Source: an uncultured Collinsella sp.
GTDB taxonomy: Bacteria; Actinomycetota; Coriobacteriia; Coriobacteriales; Coriobacteriaceae
Reading direction: 5' to 3'
Assembly (NCBI GenBank): GCA_902478885.1
Contig: CABSMS010000025.1
Location: 1-23,000, forward strand
Length of the DNA: 23,000 nucleotides
In this document: positions 6,867 to 14,007 of the stretch, in pieces
Layout of the letters: each line of letters starts with the position of its first letter
How positions within the stretch are numbered: position 1 is the first letter of the stretch
Program-made: the position numbers and the translations under genes
Notes under the pieces: generated by a model
Seen by the model: the letters and a program-made list of their open reading frames with translations, nothing else
What the model was told of the DNA's origin: nothing
Databases searched by the model: none

Positions 6867-7651
6867 TCAAGATTAAGTCTGCAACGCAAATCGAGCAGAT
6901 GAAGAAGGCAGGAGCGCTATCTAAGATGGCGCTCCGCCACGTTGGAGCCATGGTGCGCCCCGGCGTTTCGACTTTTGAGCTCGATCAGCTCGCGGAGCAG
7001 ATTATCCGCATGCATGGGGGCACCCCGGCCTTTAAGGGTTACGGCGGGTTCCCGGGGACCATTTGCGCATCGATCAACGATGCCGTGGTCCACGGTATTC
7101 CCAACCCCGACATGATCCTGCGCGATGGCGATATCATCTCCATCGATACGGGAGCCGTTGTCGACGGTTGGGTCGGCGATAATGCTTGGACGTTTTTCGT
7201 CGGCACCCCCACGCCCGAAGCCAAGGCTTTGTGCGAGGTCACGCGCGATTGCCTTAAGGCTGCCATTGAGCAGGCTGTTCCCGGTAACCATATCGGGGAC
7301 GTCGGTTATGCCGTTCAGTCCCTCGCCGAGTCTCACGGTTACGGCGTGCTTCGTGATTATGTGGGCCATGGCATTGGCCGCGTGATGCACGAGGACCCCA
7401 ACGTTCCTAACTATGGAAAGAAGGGGAGGGGCGTTCGCCTCCAGGCCGGCATGGTCATTGCCATCGAGCCGATGGTTACGATGGGTTCCAACCATGTGAG
7501 CACGGGCTCCGACGGTTGGATCGTCACGACCAACGACCACCTGCCCGCCGCGCACTACGAGAACACCGTCGCCATTACCAATGACGGCCCGGTGATTCTC
7601 ACCACGGATGCGCAAGGTGCTTGGTGTTCGCTCCAAGGCGGAGAAATGTAA
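6863..7651 (+). CDS. map: Type I methionine aminopeptidase
   Basis: Predicted 262-residue enzyme that removes the initiator methionine from nascent proteins. All expected metal ligands are visible: D95 (in SIDTG), D106 (in VGDNAWTF), H169 (in YVGHGIG), E202 (in IAIEPM) and E233 (in HYENT). The substrate-contacting histidines H77 (in AVVHGIP) and H176 are also present. The ATG at 6863 overlaps the adk TGA by four bases, giving tight coupling. An open frame continues upstream inside adk but has no family sequence. The next gene, infA, is about 100 bp away with a possible promoter of its own. Confidence 0.97.
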   Translation: MIKIKSATQIEQMKKAGALSKMALRHVGAMVRPGVSTFELDQLAEQIIRMHGGTPAFKGYGGFPGTICASINDAVVHGIPNPDMILRDGDIISIDTGAVVDGWVGDNAWTFFVGTPTPEAKALCEVTRDCLKAAIEQAVPGNHIGDVGYAVQSLAESHGYGVLRDYVGHGIGRVMHEDPNVPNYGKKGRGVRLQAGMVIAIEPMVTMGSNHVSTGSDGWIVTTNDHLPAAHYENTVAITNDGPVILTTDAQGAWCSLQGGEM

Positions 7652-7687
7652 CAAGTTCCACTTAGTTGTGGAGCCATTACGAAGTTA

Positions 7688-7716
7688 TTACGATGCGTGC
7701 ATACGTGTTGTAGAAT
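7688..7716 (+). promoter_or_regulatory. Candidate promoter before infA
   Basis: TAGAAT (7711-7716) is a close match to a -10 hexamer. TTACGA (7688-7693) lies 17 bp upstream as a weak -35. It sits in the AT-richer 104-bp gap between map and infA. If real, infA-rpmJ and the alpha-operon genes can be expressed separately from spc. Confidence 0.45.
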
Positions 7717-7755
7717 ACTCAATCGCTGTCGTTTTCTAGAGAAAGATGATTGCTT

Positions 7756-7974
7756 GTGAAGAAGGAAGACGCAATTGAGCTCGAGGGTACGGTAAAGGAA
7801 CCGCTGCCCAATGCCATGTTTAAGGTCGAGCTCGAGAACGGTCATTCGGTTCTGTGCAACATTTCTGGCAAGATCCGAATGAATTACATCCGCATTCTCC
7901 CCGGTGACAGGGTTGTCGTGGAGCTTTCCCCGTACGACCTGACCCGCGGCCGCATCACCTATCGCTATAAATAG
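7756..7974 (+). CDS. infA: Translation initiation factor IF-1
   Basis: Predicted 72-residue IF-1, a single OB-fold (S1-like) protein that binds the ribosomal A site during initiation. The sequence KKEDAIELEGTVKEPLPNAM and the block GDRVVVELSPYDLTRGRITYR are diagnostic. I choose the GTG at 7756, which gives exactly the standard 72 residues. An in-frame TTG at 7750 would add two. The Shine-Dalgarno is weak for either start (GAGAAAGA upstream), unlike the neighbouring genes. A 147-bp structured gap separates it from rpmJ. Confidence 0.95.
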   Translation: MKKEDAIELEGTVKEPLPNAMFKVELENGHSVLCNISGKIRMNYIRILPGDRVVVELSPYDLTRGRITYRYK

Positions 7975-7984
7975 CGGCACGCAT

Positions 7985-8072
7985 ACACGCTCTTTTCCGA
8001 CTGCAGGCTTAGCTCAACCTACGGTCGGTTTGCGTGTGAAGACCAGCCATAGTTTTAAACGCCTGCGGCTGG
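7985..8072 (+). promoter_or_regulatory. Structured infA-rpmJ spacer
   Basis: Two stems can be drawn. CCGACTG (7997-8003) pairs with CGGTCGG (8022-8028), flanked by an outer helix ACACGC (7985-7990) with GCGTGT (8032-8037). Downstream, CCAGCC (8043-8048) pairs with GGCTGG (8067-8072). No U-tract follows either. The spacer is much longer than others in this cluster and may hold a regulatory or processing site. Confidence 0.4.
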
Positions 8073-8121
8073 GCGAGTAGATAGTAGGGAAGTAGTTTGA
8101 GCGCTACCGAAAGGAAGAACG

Positions 8122-8235
8122 ATGAAGGTACGTCCTTCGGTCAAGAAGATGTGCGATAAGTGCAAAATCATTAGGCGCCATGGCAAGGTCCTCGTCATTT
8201 GCGAGAACCCCCGTCATAAGCAGCGTCAGGGTTAA
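8122..8235 (+). CDS. rpmJ: 50S ribosomal protein L36 (bL36), zinc form
   Basis: Predicted 37-residue protein, MKVRPSVKKMCDKCKIIRRH onward, ending in NPRHKQRQG. C11, C14, C27 and H32 form the zinc ribbon of the C+ type of L36, the smallest ribosomal protein. The ATG follows AAAGGAAG at 8110-8117. It lies between infA and rpsM, the conserved position, and rpsM starts 14 bases after the stop. Confidence 0.97.
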   Translation: MKVRPSVKKMCDKCKIIRRHGKVLVICENPRHKQRQG

Positions 8236-8249
8236 GAGAGGAGACTACG

Positions 8250-8624
8250 TTGGCCCGTATTAATGGTGTCGACCTCCCGCGTGAGAAGCGCGTTGAGATC
8301 GGTCTGACCTACATTTACGGCATCGGCCGCACCACTGCGACGAAGATTTGCGTCGAGTGCAACGTTAACGTGGATACGCGCGTTAAGGACCTCACCGAGG
8401 ATGAGGTTAACGCCATCCGCGATTATATCGATAAGAATCAGATCATGGTTGAGGGCGACCTCCGCCGTGAGCGCAACCAGAACGTCAAGCGCCTTATGGA
8501 CATCGGCTGCAACCGCGGCCTTCGTCACCGCAAGGGCCTCCCGGTCCGCGGCCAGCGCACCCACACTAACGCTCGTACCCGCAAGGGCCCGAAGCGTCAG
8601 ATCGGTGCTAAGAAGAAGAAATAA
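8250..8624 (+). CDS. rpsM: 30S ribosomal protein S13 (uS13)
   Basis: Predicted 124-residue S13 of the small-subunit head, which contacts the P-site tRNA and L5. It begins MARINGVDLPREKRVEIGLT and contains IYGIGRTTA. It ends with the basic tail after GLRHRKGLPVRGQRTHTNAR. The start is TTG at 8250, supported by GAGAGGAG (8236-8243) six bases before it and by the exact family N-terminus. No in-frame ATG or GTG is nearby. A TTG start is unusual for an abundant ribosomal protein. Confidence 0.97.
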   Translation: MARINGVDLPREKRVEIGLTYIYGIGRTTATKICVECNVNVDTRVKDLTEDEVNAIRDYIDKNQIMVEGDLRRERNQNVKRLMDIGCNRGLRHRKGLPVRGQRTHTNARTRKGPKRQIGAKKKK

Positions 8625-8638
8625 GGAGCGCTAGATAG

Positions 8639-9043
8639 ATGGCTACTGCTAAGAAGAACGTTCGCGCTGCCCGTCTGAAGCGCGCGGACCGTAAGAACAT
8701 TTCCGTGGGCCAGGCTCACATTCGTTCTACGTTCAACAACACGATCGTTTCGATCACCGATCCCCAGGGCAACGTCATTTCCTGGAAGTCGGCTGGCCAG
8801 GTGGGCTTCAAGGGCTCCCGTAAGTCCACGCCGTTCGCTGCCCAGATGGCTGCCGAGGCTGCTGCCAAGCAGGCCATGGAGCACGGTATGAAGAAGGTTT
8901 CCGTCTTCGTCAAGGGCCCCGGCTCCGGTCGTGAGACCGCCATCCGCTCCCTCCAGGCTGCTGGCCTCGAGGTCTCGAGCATCCAGGACAAGACCCCCAT
9001 TCCGCACAACGGCTGCCGCCCCAAGAAGCGTCGCCGCGTGTAA
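8639..9043 (+). CDS. rpsK: 30S ribosomal protein S11 (uS11)
   Basis: Predicted 134-residue S11, part of the platform of the small subunit near the Shine-Dalgarno helix. Typical stretches are AHIRSTFNNTIVSITDPQGN, the central GFKGSRKSTPFAAQMAAE and the C-terminal DKTPIPHNGCRPKKRRRV. The ATG follows AAGGAG (8623-8628), which overlaps the rpsM stop region. rpsD begins 20 bases downstream. Confidence 0.98.
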   Translation: MATAKKNVRAARLKRADRKNISVGQAHIRSTFNNTIVSITDPQGNVISWKSAGQVGFKGSRKSTPFAAQMAAEAAAKQAMEHGMKKVSVFVKGPGSGRETAIRSLQAAGLEVSSIQDKTPIPHNGCRPKKRRRV

Positions 9044-9062
9044 CTGAAAGGATCGTATCAAT

Positions 9063-9659
9063 ATGGCAATCGACAGGACTCCTGTTCTTAAGCGCTGCCG
9101 TCAGCTCGGGATCGATCCCGCTGAGCTCGGTTACAGCAGCAAGAAGGAATCTATCCGTCAGCCCAAGCGCCGTCGCAAGGAATCTGAGTACGGCATGCAG
9201 CTGCGCGAGAAGCAGAAGGTCAAGTTCATCTATGGCGTTCTGGAGAAGCAGTTCCACGGCTACTTCAACAAGGCCCGCAAGATGAACGGCGTCACCGGTG
9301 AGAACCTCATGATCATCCTTGAGTCTCGCCTCGACAACGTCGTCTTCCGTCTTGGCTTCGCCCGCACCCGCAAAGAGGCTCGTCAGTCCGTCCGTCACGG
9401 TCACTTCACCGTGAACGGCAAGCGCGTGGACATCCCGTCCTACCGCGTCAAGGCCGGCGACGTCGTCGCTGTCGGCGAGAAGTTCCGTGACCTCCTCCCC
9501 ATCAAGGAGGCCCTGATTTCCTCCGAGCGCTTTGAGGTCCCTGGCTGGCTCGAGGTCGATATCGAGAAGCTGTCTGGTAACGTGCTCGCTCTGCCGACGC
9601 GTGAGCAGATCAGCGGTGATATCAACGAGCAGCTCATCGTCGAGCTCTACTCTAAGTAG
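9063..9659 (+). CDS. rpsD: 30S ribosomal protein S4 (uS4), zinc-free form
   Basis: Predicted 198-residue S4, a primary 16S rRNA binder that nucleates 30S assembly and represses the alpha operon in E. coli. The N-terminal region has only one cysteine (KRCRQLGIDP) instead of the four-cysteine zinc cluster, so this is the zinc-independent C- form. The S4 RNA-binding domain (ESRLDNVVFRLGFARTRKEA, then GHFTVNGKRVDIPSYRVKAG) is clear. The ATG at 9063 has AAAGGA at 9047-9052. Notably, its partners S14 and L36 here are zinc forms. Confidence 0.98.
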   Translation: MAIDRTPVLKRCRQLGIDPAELGYSSKKESIRQPKRRRKESEYGMQLREKQKVKFIYGVLEKQFHGYFNKARKMNGVTGENLMIILESRLDNVVFRLGFARTRKEARQSVRHGHFTVNGKRVDIPSYRVKAGDVVAVGEKFRDLLPIKEALISSERFEVPGWLEVDIEKLSGNVLALPTREQISGDINEQLIVELYSK

Positions 9660-9691
9660 TCCATCCGGGCTGCTGAGGCTGGAGGTAATAC

Positions 9692-10633
9692 ATGTCAGAA
9701 TTCATTAGGCCTCAGGTTCAGGTCGAAGAGATCAACGAGACGTCTGCTCGTGTCTCCGTCGAGCCGCTCGAGCGTGGTTACGGCGATACGCTGGGTAACT
9801 CCCTTCGTCGCGTTCTTCTGTCCTCGCTCGAGGGTGCCGCCGTCGAGGCTATTCAGATCGATGGTGCGCAGCACGAGTTCATGACCATCCCTAACATGGT
9901 CGAGGATGTCACCGACATCGTCCTGAATGTCAAGGGTCTTGTCTTCAGGGCTCTCGGCACGACCGACGAGGCGACCGCCACCATCTCGGTTGACGGCCCC
10001 TGCGAGGTCACCGGTGCGGACTTCTTTATTCCGTCCGAGTTTGAGCTGGTCAACCCCGAGCAGCACATCGCTACGCTCACCGAGGGTGGCCATCTCACCA
10101 TGAGCATGCGCATCGGCTATGGCCGCGGCTATGTTTCTGGCGAGGCCAACAAGCGCGACAACGATCCCATCGGTGTGATCCACGTCGACTCGCTGTACTC
10201 GCCGGTTTCCCGTTGCGCCAAGCTCGTTGAGGCTTGCCGTGTCGGTCAGCACACCGACTACGACCGCCTTGTCCTCGAGATCGAGACCAACGGCTCCATC
10301 GCCCCGCGCGACGCCGTGGTCCAGGCTGCCAATATCATCAACCAGCATATGGCCGCCTTTATGAACCTTGCCGAGACCCCCGAGGTCGAGGAGGAGGCTT
10401 CGATCTTCGCTCCCGAGGTCACCAACGACAACGCCGAGCTGGACAAGCAGATCGAGGATCTGGACCTTTCCGTCCGTTCCTACAACTGCCTTAAGCGCGC
10501 CAGCATTCACTCGGTCCGTCAGCTCGTTGAGTTCTCGGAGAACGATCTGCTCAACATCCGTAACTTCGGTGTTAAGTCGATCGAGGAAGTGAAGGACAAG
10601 CTTGAGTCCATGGGCCTGAGCCTGAAGGCTTAA
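9692..10633 (+). CDS. rpoA: DNA-directed RNA polymerase alpha subunit
   Basis: Predicted 313-residue alpha subunit. The N-terminal dimerisation domain (residues 1 to about 230) contains ERGYGDTLGNSLRRVLLSSL, which assembles beta and beta-prime. An acidic linker rich in E and D follows. The C-terminal domain (about 250-313) has LDLSVRSYNCLKRASIHSV and NIRNFGVKSIEEVKDKL, the helix-hairpin-helix that binds UP elements and activators. The ATG follows GGAGG a few bases upstream. Its place between rpsD and rplQ is the conserved alpha-operon order. Confidence 0.98.
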   Translation: MSEFIRPQVQVEEINETSARVSVEPLERGYGDTLGNSLRRVLLSSLEGAAVEAIQIDGAQHEFMTIPNMVEDVTDIVLNVKGLVFRALGTTDEATATISVDGPCEVTGADFFIPSEFELVNPEQHIATLTEGGHLTMSMRIGYGRGYVSGEANKRDNDPIGVIHVDSLYSPVSRCAKLVEACRVGQHTDYDRLVLEIETNGSIAPRDAVVQAANIINQHMAAFMNLAETPEVEEEASIFAPEVTNDNAELDKQIEDLDLSVRSYNCLKRASIHSVRQLVEFSENDLLNIRNFGVKSIEEVKDKLESMGLSLKA

Positions 10634-10663
10634 TGCTTCGCATATTTGAGGAGAAACTAGACC

Positions 10664-11131
10664 ATGCGTCACAACGTTAAGAAGGGCCTGAAGCTCGGCA
10701 CCGATGCGAGCCACACCAAGGCCATGAAGAAGAGCCTTGCTAAGGCCCTCTTCGAGAACGACCGCATCAAGACCACCGAGACCCGCGCTAAGGCGCTGCG
10801 TTCGGTCGTCGACCCGATCATCACTTGGGCCAAGAAGGGCGACCTGCACTCTCGTCGTCTGGCTATCGCCAAGCTCGGCGATAAGCAGCTCGTTGCCGAG
10901 ATCTTCGACAAGGCTGCCCAGGGCATGTGGCAGGACCGCAACGGCGGTTACACCCGCATCATGAAGCTCGGTAACCGTAAGGGCGACAACGCTCCCATCG
11001 TTATCATGGAGCTCGTCACCGAGCCTTGCACGCCTAAGGCCAAGAAGGCTGCTCCGGCCCCCAAGAAGGCCGCTGCTCCCAAGAAGGTCGAGGCTGTCGA
11101 GGAGGCTCCTGCTGAGGAGACCGCTGAGTAG
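10664..11131 (+). CDS. rplQ: 50S ribosomal protein L17 (bL17) with charged tail
   Basis: Predicted 155-residue L17, located near the polypeptide exit tunnel. Residues 1 to about 120 are the conserved domain (MRHNVKKGLKLGTDASHTKA, then GGYTRIMKLGNRKGDNAPIV). From about residue 122 a low-complexity tail of Ala, Lys, Pro and Glu follows, lysine-rich first and acidic at the end. Such tails are common in actinobacterial L17 and lengthen it beyond the E. coli form. The gene is the last of the ribosomal block and ends 26 bp before a strong terminator. Confidence 0.97.
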   Translation: MRHNVKKGLKLGTDASHTKAMKKSLAKALFENDRIKTTETRAKALRSVVDPIITWAKKGDLHSRRLAIAKLGDKQLVAEIFDKAAQGMWQDRNGGYTRIMKLGNRKGDNAPIVIMELVTEPCTPKAKKAAPAPKKAAAPKKVEAVEEAPAEETAE

Positions 11132-11157
11132 ACATTCCGTCTGCATAGGCTATATTC

Positions 11158-11188
11158 GAGGGGTACGTTCGCGTACCCCTCTTTTTTT
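11158..11188 (+). terminator. Intrinsic terminator after rplQ
   Basis: GAGGGGTACG (11158-11167) and CGTACCCCTC (11172-11181) form a perfect 10-bp stem closed by a TTCG tetraloop, followed directly by seven Ts (11182-11188). It is the clearest terminator in the window and marks the end of the ribosomal and RNA polymerase operon. Confidence 0.95.
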
Positions 11189-11223
11189 GTCGCGATACCG
11201 TTACTTGTTTGTTGGGAGCGCCC

Positions 11224-12048
11224 ATGACTGCGCCGTCTGATTTCAATTCGATTTCCGAGCTTGACGCCACCCTTGTATTTCGCGTGGCCTACGATGGCTC
11301 CTCCTATAGCGGATTTTCCGAGCAGCCGGGCCAGACAACGGTTGCGGGCGAGTTGCGCCGCGCTATCGAGACGCTGCTTCGTCGTCCGATCGATCTGACG
11401 TGCGCGGGTCGTACCGATGCCGGCGTGCATGCCGTGGCTCAGTACATCAGCGTGCCCGTAACGGACGCTGAGCTCGCTTGTACGCGCCGTAGGTGGCTGC
11501 GTGCTATGGATGCCCTGCTGCCCAAAGATATCGCCATAAACGAGGTCTACAAGGCCCGTAAAGGCTTTTCTGCACGTTTTGACGCGCGTTCCCGTACGTA
11601 TACGTACCGTATTGCCGATAGAGATGCGCGCCCCGTGCTGTCCCGCGGTGCCGTGTGGTGGCATCGCTATCCCTTGGACGTCGAGGCCATGTCTGCGGCC
11701 TGTCCCGCGCTTTTGGGTGAGCAGGACTTTAAGAGCTTTTGCAAGGTCGCCTCTGCCGTGGGCAAGCCTACGCACCGCTGCGTGATGCGGGCCGAGTTTG
11801 GCCATGAGGTGGCCTTTGGCGAGGATATCCTGACGTTTACCATTGAGGGCAACGCATTTTTGCATTCGATGGTCCGCACGATCGTGGGCACGCTTGTCGA
11901 GATTGGCATGCATCGCCGTGAACCCGAGTGGATGCGCGAGGTCATCGATGCTTGCGATCGCACCGCTGCGGGTCCCACGGCTCCTGCCTGCGGCCTTACG
12001 TTTATGGGCGTGGATTACGATCCCGCCGAGCTTGTCGTGCTCGACTAG
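11224..12048 (+). CDS. truA: tRNA pseudouridine(38-40) synthase TruA
   Basis: Predicted 274-residue enzyme that isomerises uridine to pseudouridine at positions 38-40 of the tRNA anticodon arm. The catalytic aspartate is D65 in CAGRTDAGVHA. Other family stretches are FRVAYDGSSYSGF near the N-terminus, FSARFDARSRTYTYRI, and FLHSMVRTIVGTLVEIG. The ATG at 11224 has GGGAG (11214-11218) five bases before it. An upstream in-frame TTG at 11209 lacks such a site. It follows the rplQ terminator, so it is either expressed by readthrough or from a promoter I did not identify in the short gap. Confidence 0.96.
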   Translation: MTAPSDFNSISELDATLVFRVAYDGSSYSGFSEQPGQTTVAGELRRAIETLLRRPIDLTCAGRTDAGVHAVAQYISVPVTDAELACTRRRWLRAMDALLPKDIAINEVYKARKGFSARFDARSRTYTYRIADRDARPVLSRGAVWWHRYPLDVEAMSAACPALLGEQDFKSFCKVASAVGKPTHRCVMRAEFGHEVAFGEDILTFTIEGNAFLHSMVRTIVGTLVEIGMHRREPEWMREVIDACDRTAAGPTAPACGLTFMGVDYDPAELVVLD

Positions 12049-12209
12049 GGGAGGGCTCGACGCGCCGTTCGTCGGCACCTGTCATCTGTGGGCTGCACGT
12101 GTGCAACATCTGTTCTTGGCGTGCAATACAACCGGTGTCTCATTGCTTTTATTGCCGGGGTGTACCATGAACCACGATTTGATTCATTGCTGTCGAGAGG
12201 ACGGATAAC

Positions 12210-13250
12210 TTGGTTCGACGTGGCTCGCATCCGCGACTTTCGGTGATCCTTGTGGTAGAAGGTTCGCCCAGCTATGCGATGCGTGCGCTCGAGAGTATCC
12301 AGAACCAAGACCTCTACGATTTGCAGATTGTCGTTGTCTGCCGCGATGCTGCGCCCGGTGTGCGCCATTCGCTTCAAGTTGCTGCCGACAGGGACATCCA
12401 TATTGATTTGATTGACGTCGAGGACGCGAAGCGCGGTGCTTGTCTTCGTGCCGGTTTTGCTGCCTCGCGTGGTTCTCAAATCATCGCTATGAACGCCGAT
12501 GAGTGGTTTGCTCCGCAGTCCCTTTCCAAGATAGTCGATATCGCGTGCGATACAGCGGCAGACATAGTGTTCCCCACGGTGTCGCTCGACCGCTATGATG
12601 CACATCGAGAGCGCCATTCGCGCGTCTTGGATGCTGCCTCTATTGCCATAGAAGACGAGTCTTCTATGGTGACTGAGCTGCCCCAGTTGATTTTGGGCGG
12701 CCTAGTCGCTCAGACCTCTGGCGTGATGTATAGCCGTCCGCTGTTTGAGGCATGCCTGTCGCGCGGTAAGGCGTACCGTACGGTTGAGTTTATGGCTTAT
12801 GCGCTCTCGCAGGCACGATTCGTGTCCGGCTGCGGCGACGCTTGTTTCCACGCGGTGGCACCTAAGCTTACAGATGCCTTTGATCCCACCATGTATGCCA
12901 GGATATCCGATGACACTCGAGCGCTCGACGAGCTTGCGGACTCACTCTCGGAAGCAGATAGCGGTGGTCGGCTCAAGCTGGCAAGCCAAAAGTTCTACTT
13001 TGCCGGACTGGTCGCCTGCATCGAGAATTTGTGTCTGAGCCCGCATGGGGTGTCGTCAATTGAGCGTTCCGCCCGCATGCGTGATATGCTCGAGGCGCCT
13101 CGAACCCGTCAGATGGTCGCCGCGCTCAAGGATAACCATCGGGGACTTGGTCTGTTGTTTGGGCCGATCGCCAGCGCCAAGCCCGCGCGCTGCGTGATGT
13201 GTACGCATCTGGCAGCTTTTCTTAACCGGACGGGCGCAAAAACCGCCTAA
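12210..13250 (+). CDS. GT2-like (GT-A fold) glycosyltransferase family protein, atypical
   Basis: Predicted 346-residue protein. The first 110 residues resemble family 2 glycosyltransferases: LSVILVVEGSPSYAMRALES at 10-29, a second strand LQIVVVCRD, then GACLRAGFAASRGSQIIAMN and ADEWFAPQSL. In typical members the last block carries a D-x-D metal motif. Here it reads N95-A96-D97-E98, so the first aspartate is replaced. The remainder has no motif I recognise and no obvious membrane segment. The start is TTG at 12210 with GAGAGG about eight bases upstream, and no better start is visible. It has no sugar-pathway neighbours. It could be a diverged transferase or a non-catalytic relative. The function is not assigned. 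Confidence 0.7.
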   Translation: MVRRGSHPRLSVILVVEGSPSYAMRALESIQNQDLYDLQIVVVCRDAAPGVRHSLQVAADRDIHIDLIDVEDAKRGACLRAGFAASRGSQIIAMNADEWFAPQSLSKIVDIACDTAADIVFPTVSLDRYDAHRERHSRVLDAASIAIEDESSMVTELPQLILGGLVAQTSGVMYSRPLFEACLSRGKAYRTVEFMAYALSQARFVSGCGDACFHAVAPKLTDAFDPTMYARISDDTRALDELADSLSEADSGGRLKLASQKFYFAGLVACIENLCLSPHGVSSIERSARMRDMLEAPRTRQMVAALKDNHRGLGLLFGPIASAKPARCVMCTHLAAFLNRTGAKTA

Positions 13251-13256
13251 ACGGCT

Positions 13257-13294
13257 CATTCCGAAACAAATTTGCATAGAATTGTTTCGAAATG
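13257..13294. promoter_or_regulatory. Inverted repeat upstream of argR
   Basis: CGAAACAA (13262-13269) and TTGTTTCG (13282-13289) form a perfect 8-bp inverted repeat. After one mismatch, CATT (13257-13260) also pairs with AATG (13291-13294). It lies just after the stop of the GT2-like gene in an AT-rich gap. A second small one, CAATCA with TGATTG, is at 13336-13352. Either could be an operator or a weak terminator. Neither is a clear match to a classical ARG box. Confidence 0.4.
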
Positions 13295-13382
13295 CGTTCT
13301 TATACACAAAAGCCTTCAAATAGCGTTAAACTATTCAATCACTGATTGATTGTCTCCGCCATCTTTTGGAGAGAGGGTTTGT

Positions 13383-13820
13383 ATGGCTAAAAAACGCAAT
13401 GGGCGCCAGGATGCCATTAGAGATATTGTGCGCAATAAGGACGTCCGCACGCAGCGCGTGCTGGTCGATGAGCTCCGCGCTATGGGCTTTGATTGCACGC
13501 AGGCGACTGTCTCTCGCGATATTGCCGATATGGGGCTGCGTAAGCTCCCTGAGGGCATCTATGTTCTGGCAGAGGACCTGCACCTGCAGCGTATGGTTTC
13601 CGAGCTCGTAACGGGCGTTCTGCGCACCGATAATCTGGTTATGATTAAGGCTCAGCCTGGCACGGCTTCCGGCATCGCCGCCGCCGTTGATGCGGCAGAG
13701 CTGCCCGATGTGCTTGGCTCGCTTGCCGGCAACGATACGATTTTGGTTATTGCCCAGACGGCCGAGGACGGCGAGCGTCTTGAGGCGCTGATCAATAAGC
13801 TGAGCAATTCTCGCAAGTAG
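13383..13820 (+). CDS. argR: Arginine repressor (ArgR/AhrC family)
   Basis: Predicted 145-residue ArgR. The N-terminal winged helix-turn-helix contains TQATVSRDIADMGLRKL (39-55). The C-terminal domain has the arginine-binding, hexamer-forming pattern GTASGIAAAVDAAEL (93-107) and GNDTILVIAQ (116-125). ArgR uses arginine as co-repressor to control arginine synthesis or breakdown genes. None of those genes are in this window, so its targets are elsewhere. The ATG at 13383 is preceded by a GAGAGAGG-type site. An in-frame GTG lies 33 bases upstream but has no suitable site. It is a single-gene unit with its own terminator. Confidence 0.95.
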   Translation: MAKKRNGRQDAIRDIVRNKDVRTQRVLVDELRAMGFDCTQATVSRDIADMGLRKLPEGIYVLAEDLHLQRMVSELVTGVLRTDNLVMIKAQPGTASGIAAAVDAAELPDVLGSLAGNDTILVIAQTAEDGERLEALINKLSNSRK

Positions 13821-13870
13821 GCGTGCGGGTCGTGCGCTCGGCACTGTGCGCGCTGACATAGTGGCTTGTA

Positions 13871-13902
13871 AAGGGTATCGACGTTGGTCGGTACCCTTTT
13901 TT
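13871..13902 (+). terminator. Intrinsic terminator after argR
   Basis: GGGTATCGAC (13873-13882) pairs with GTCGGTACCC (13887-13896) over 10 bp, including one G-U pair, with a GTTG loop. Two As before and six Ts after (13897-13902) extend and complete it. Confidence 0.93.
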
Positions 13903-13943
13903 GTCTGCCGGTATAAAGACCGCCCATCAGGTCGCTTTAAACT

Positions 13944-13985
13944 AAAAAGGCCCCCGAGCAGTTCAATAAGCTGCTCGGGGGCCTT
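13944..13985 (-). terminator. Intrinsic terminator of the penicillin-binding protein gene
   Basis: A perfect 15-bp stem joins 13947-13961 and 13971-13985 with a 9-nt loop. Read on the minus strand it is followed by a T-run (A-run 13944-13948 on the plus strand). It lies 23 bp past the minus-strand stop at 14008. It faces the argR terminator, which separates the two convergent genes. Confidence 0.93.
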
Positions 13986-14007
13986 GTTGCTTATGGCCGG
14001 ATGATTT

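Noticed and set aside
9695..11146. 483-codon minus-strand frame opposite rpoA and rplQ
   Set aside because: It is a shadow of strongly biased plus-strand codons. Both plus-strand genes are certain.
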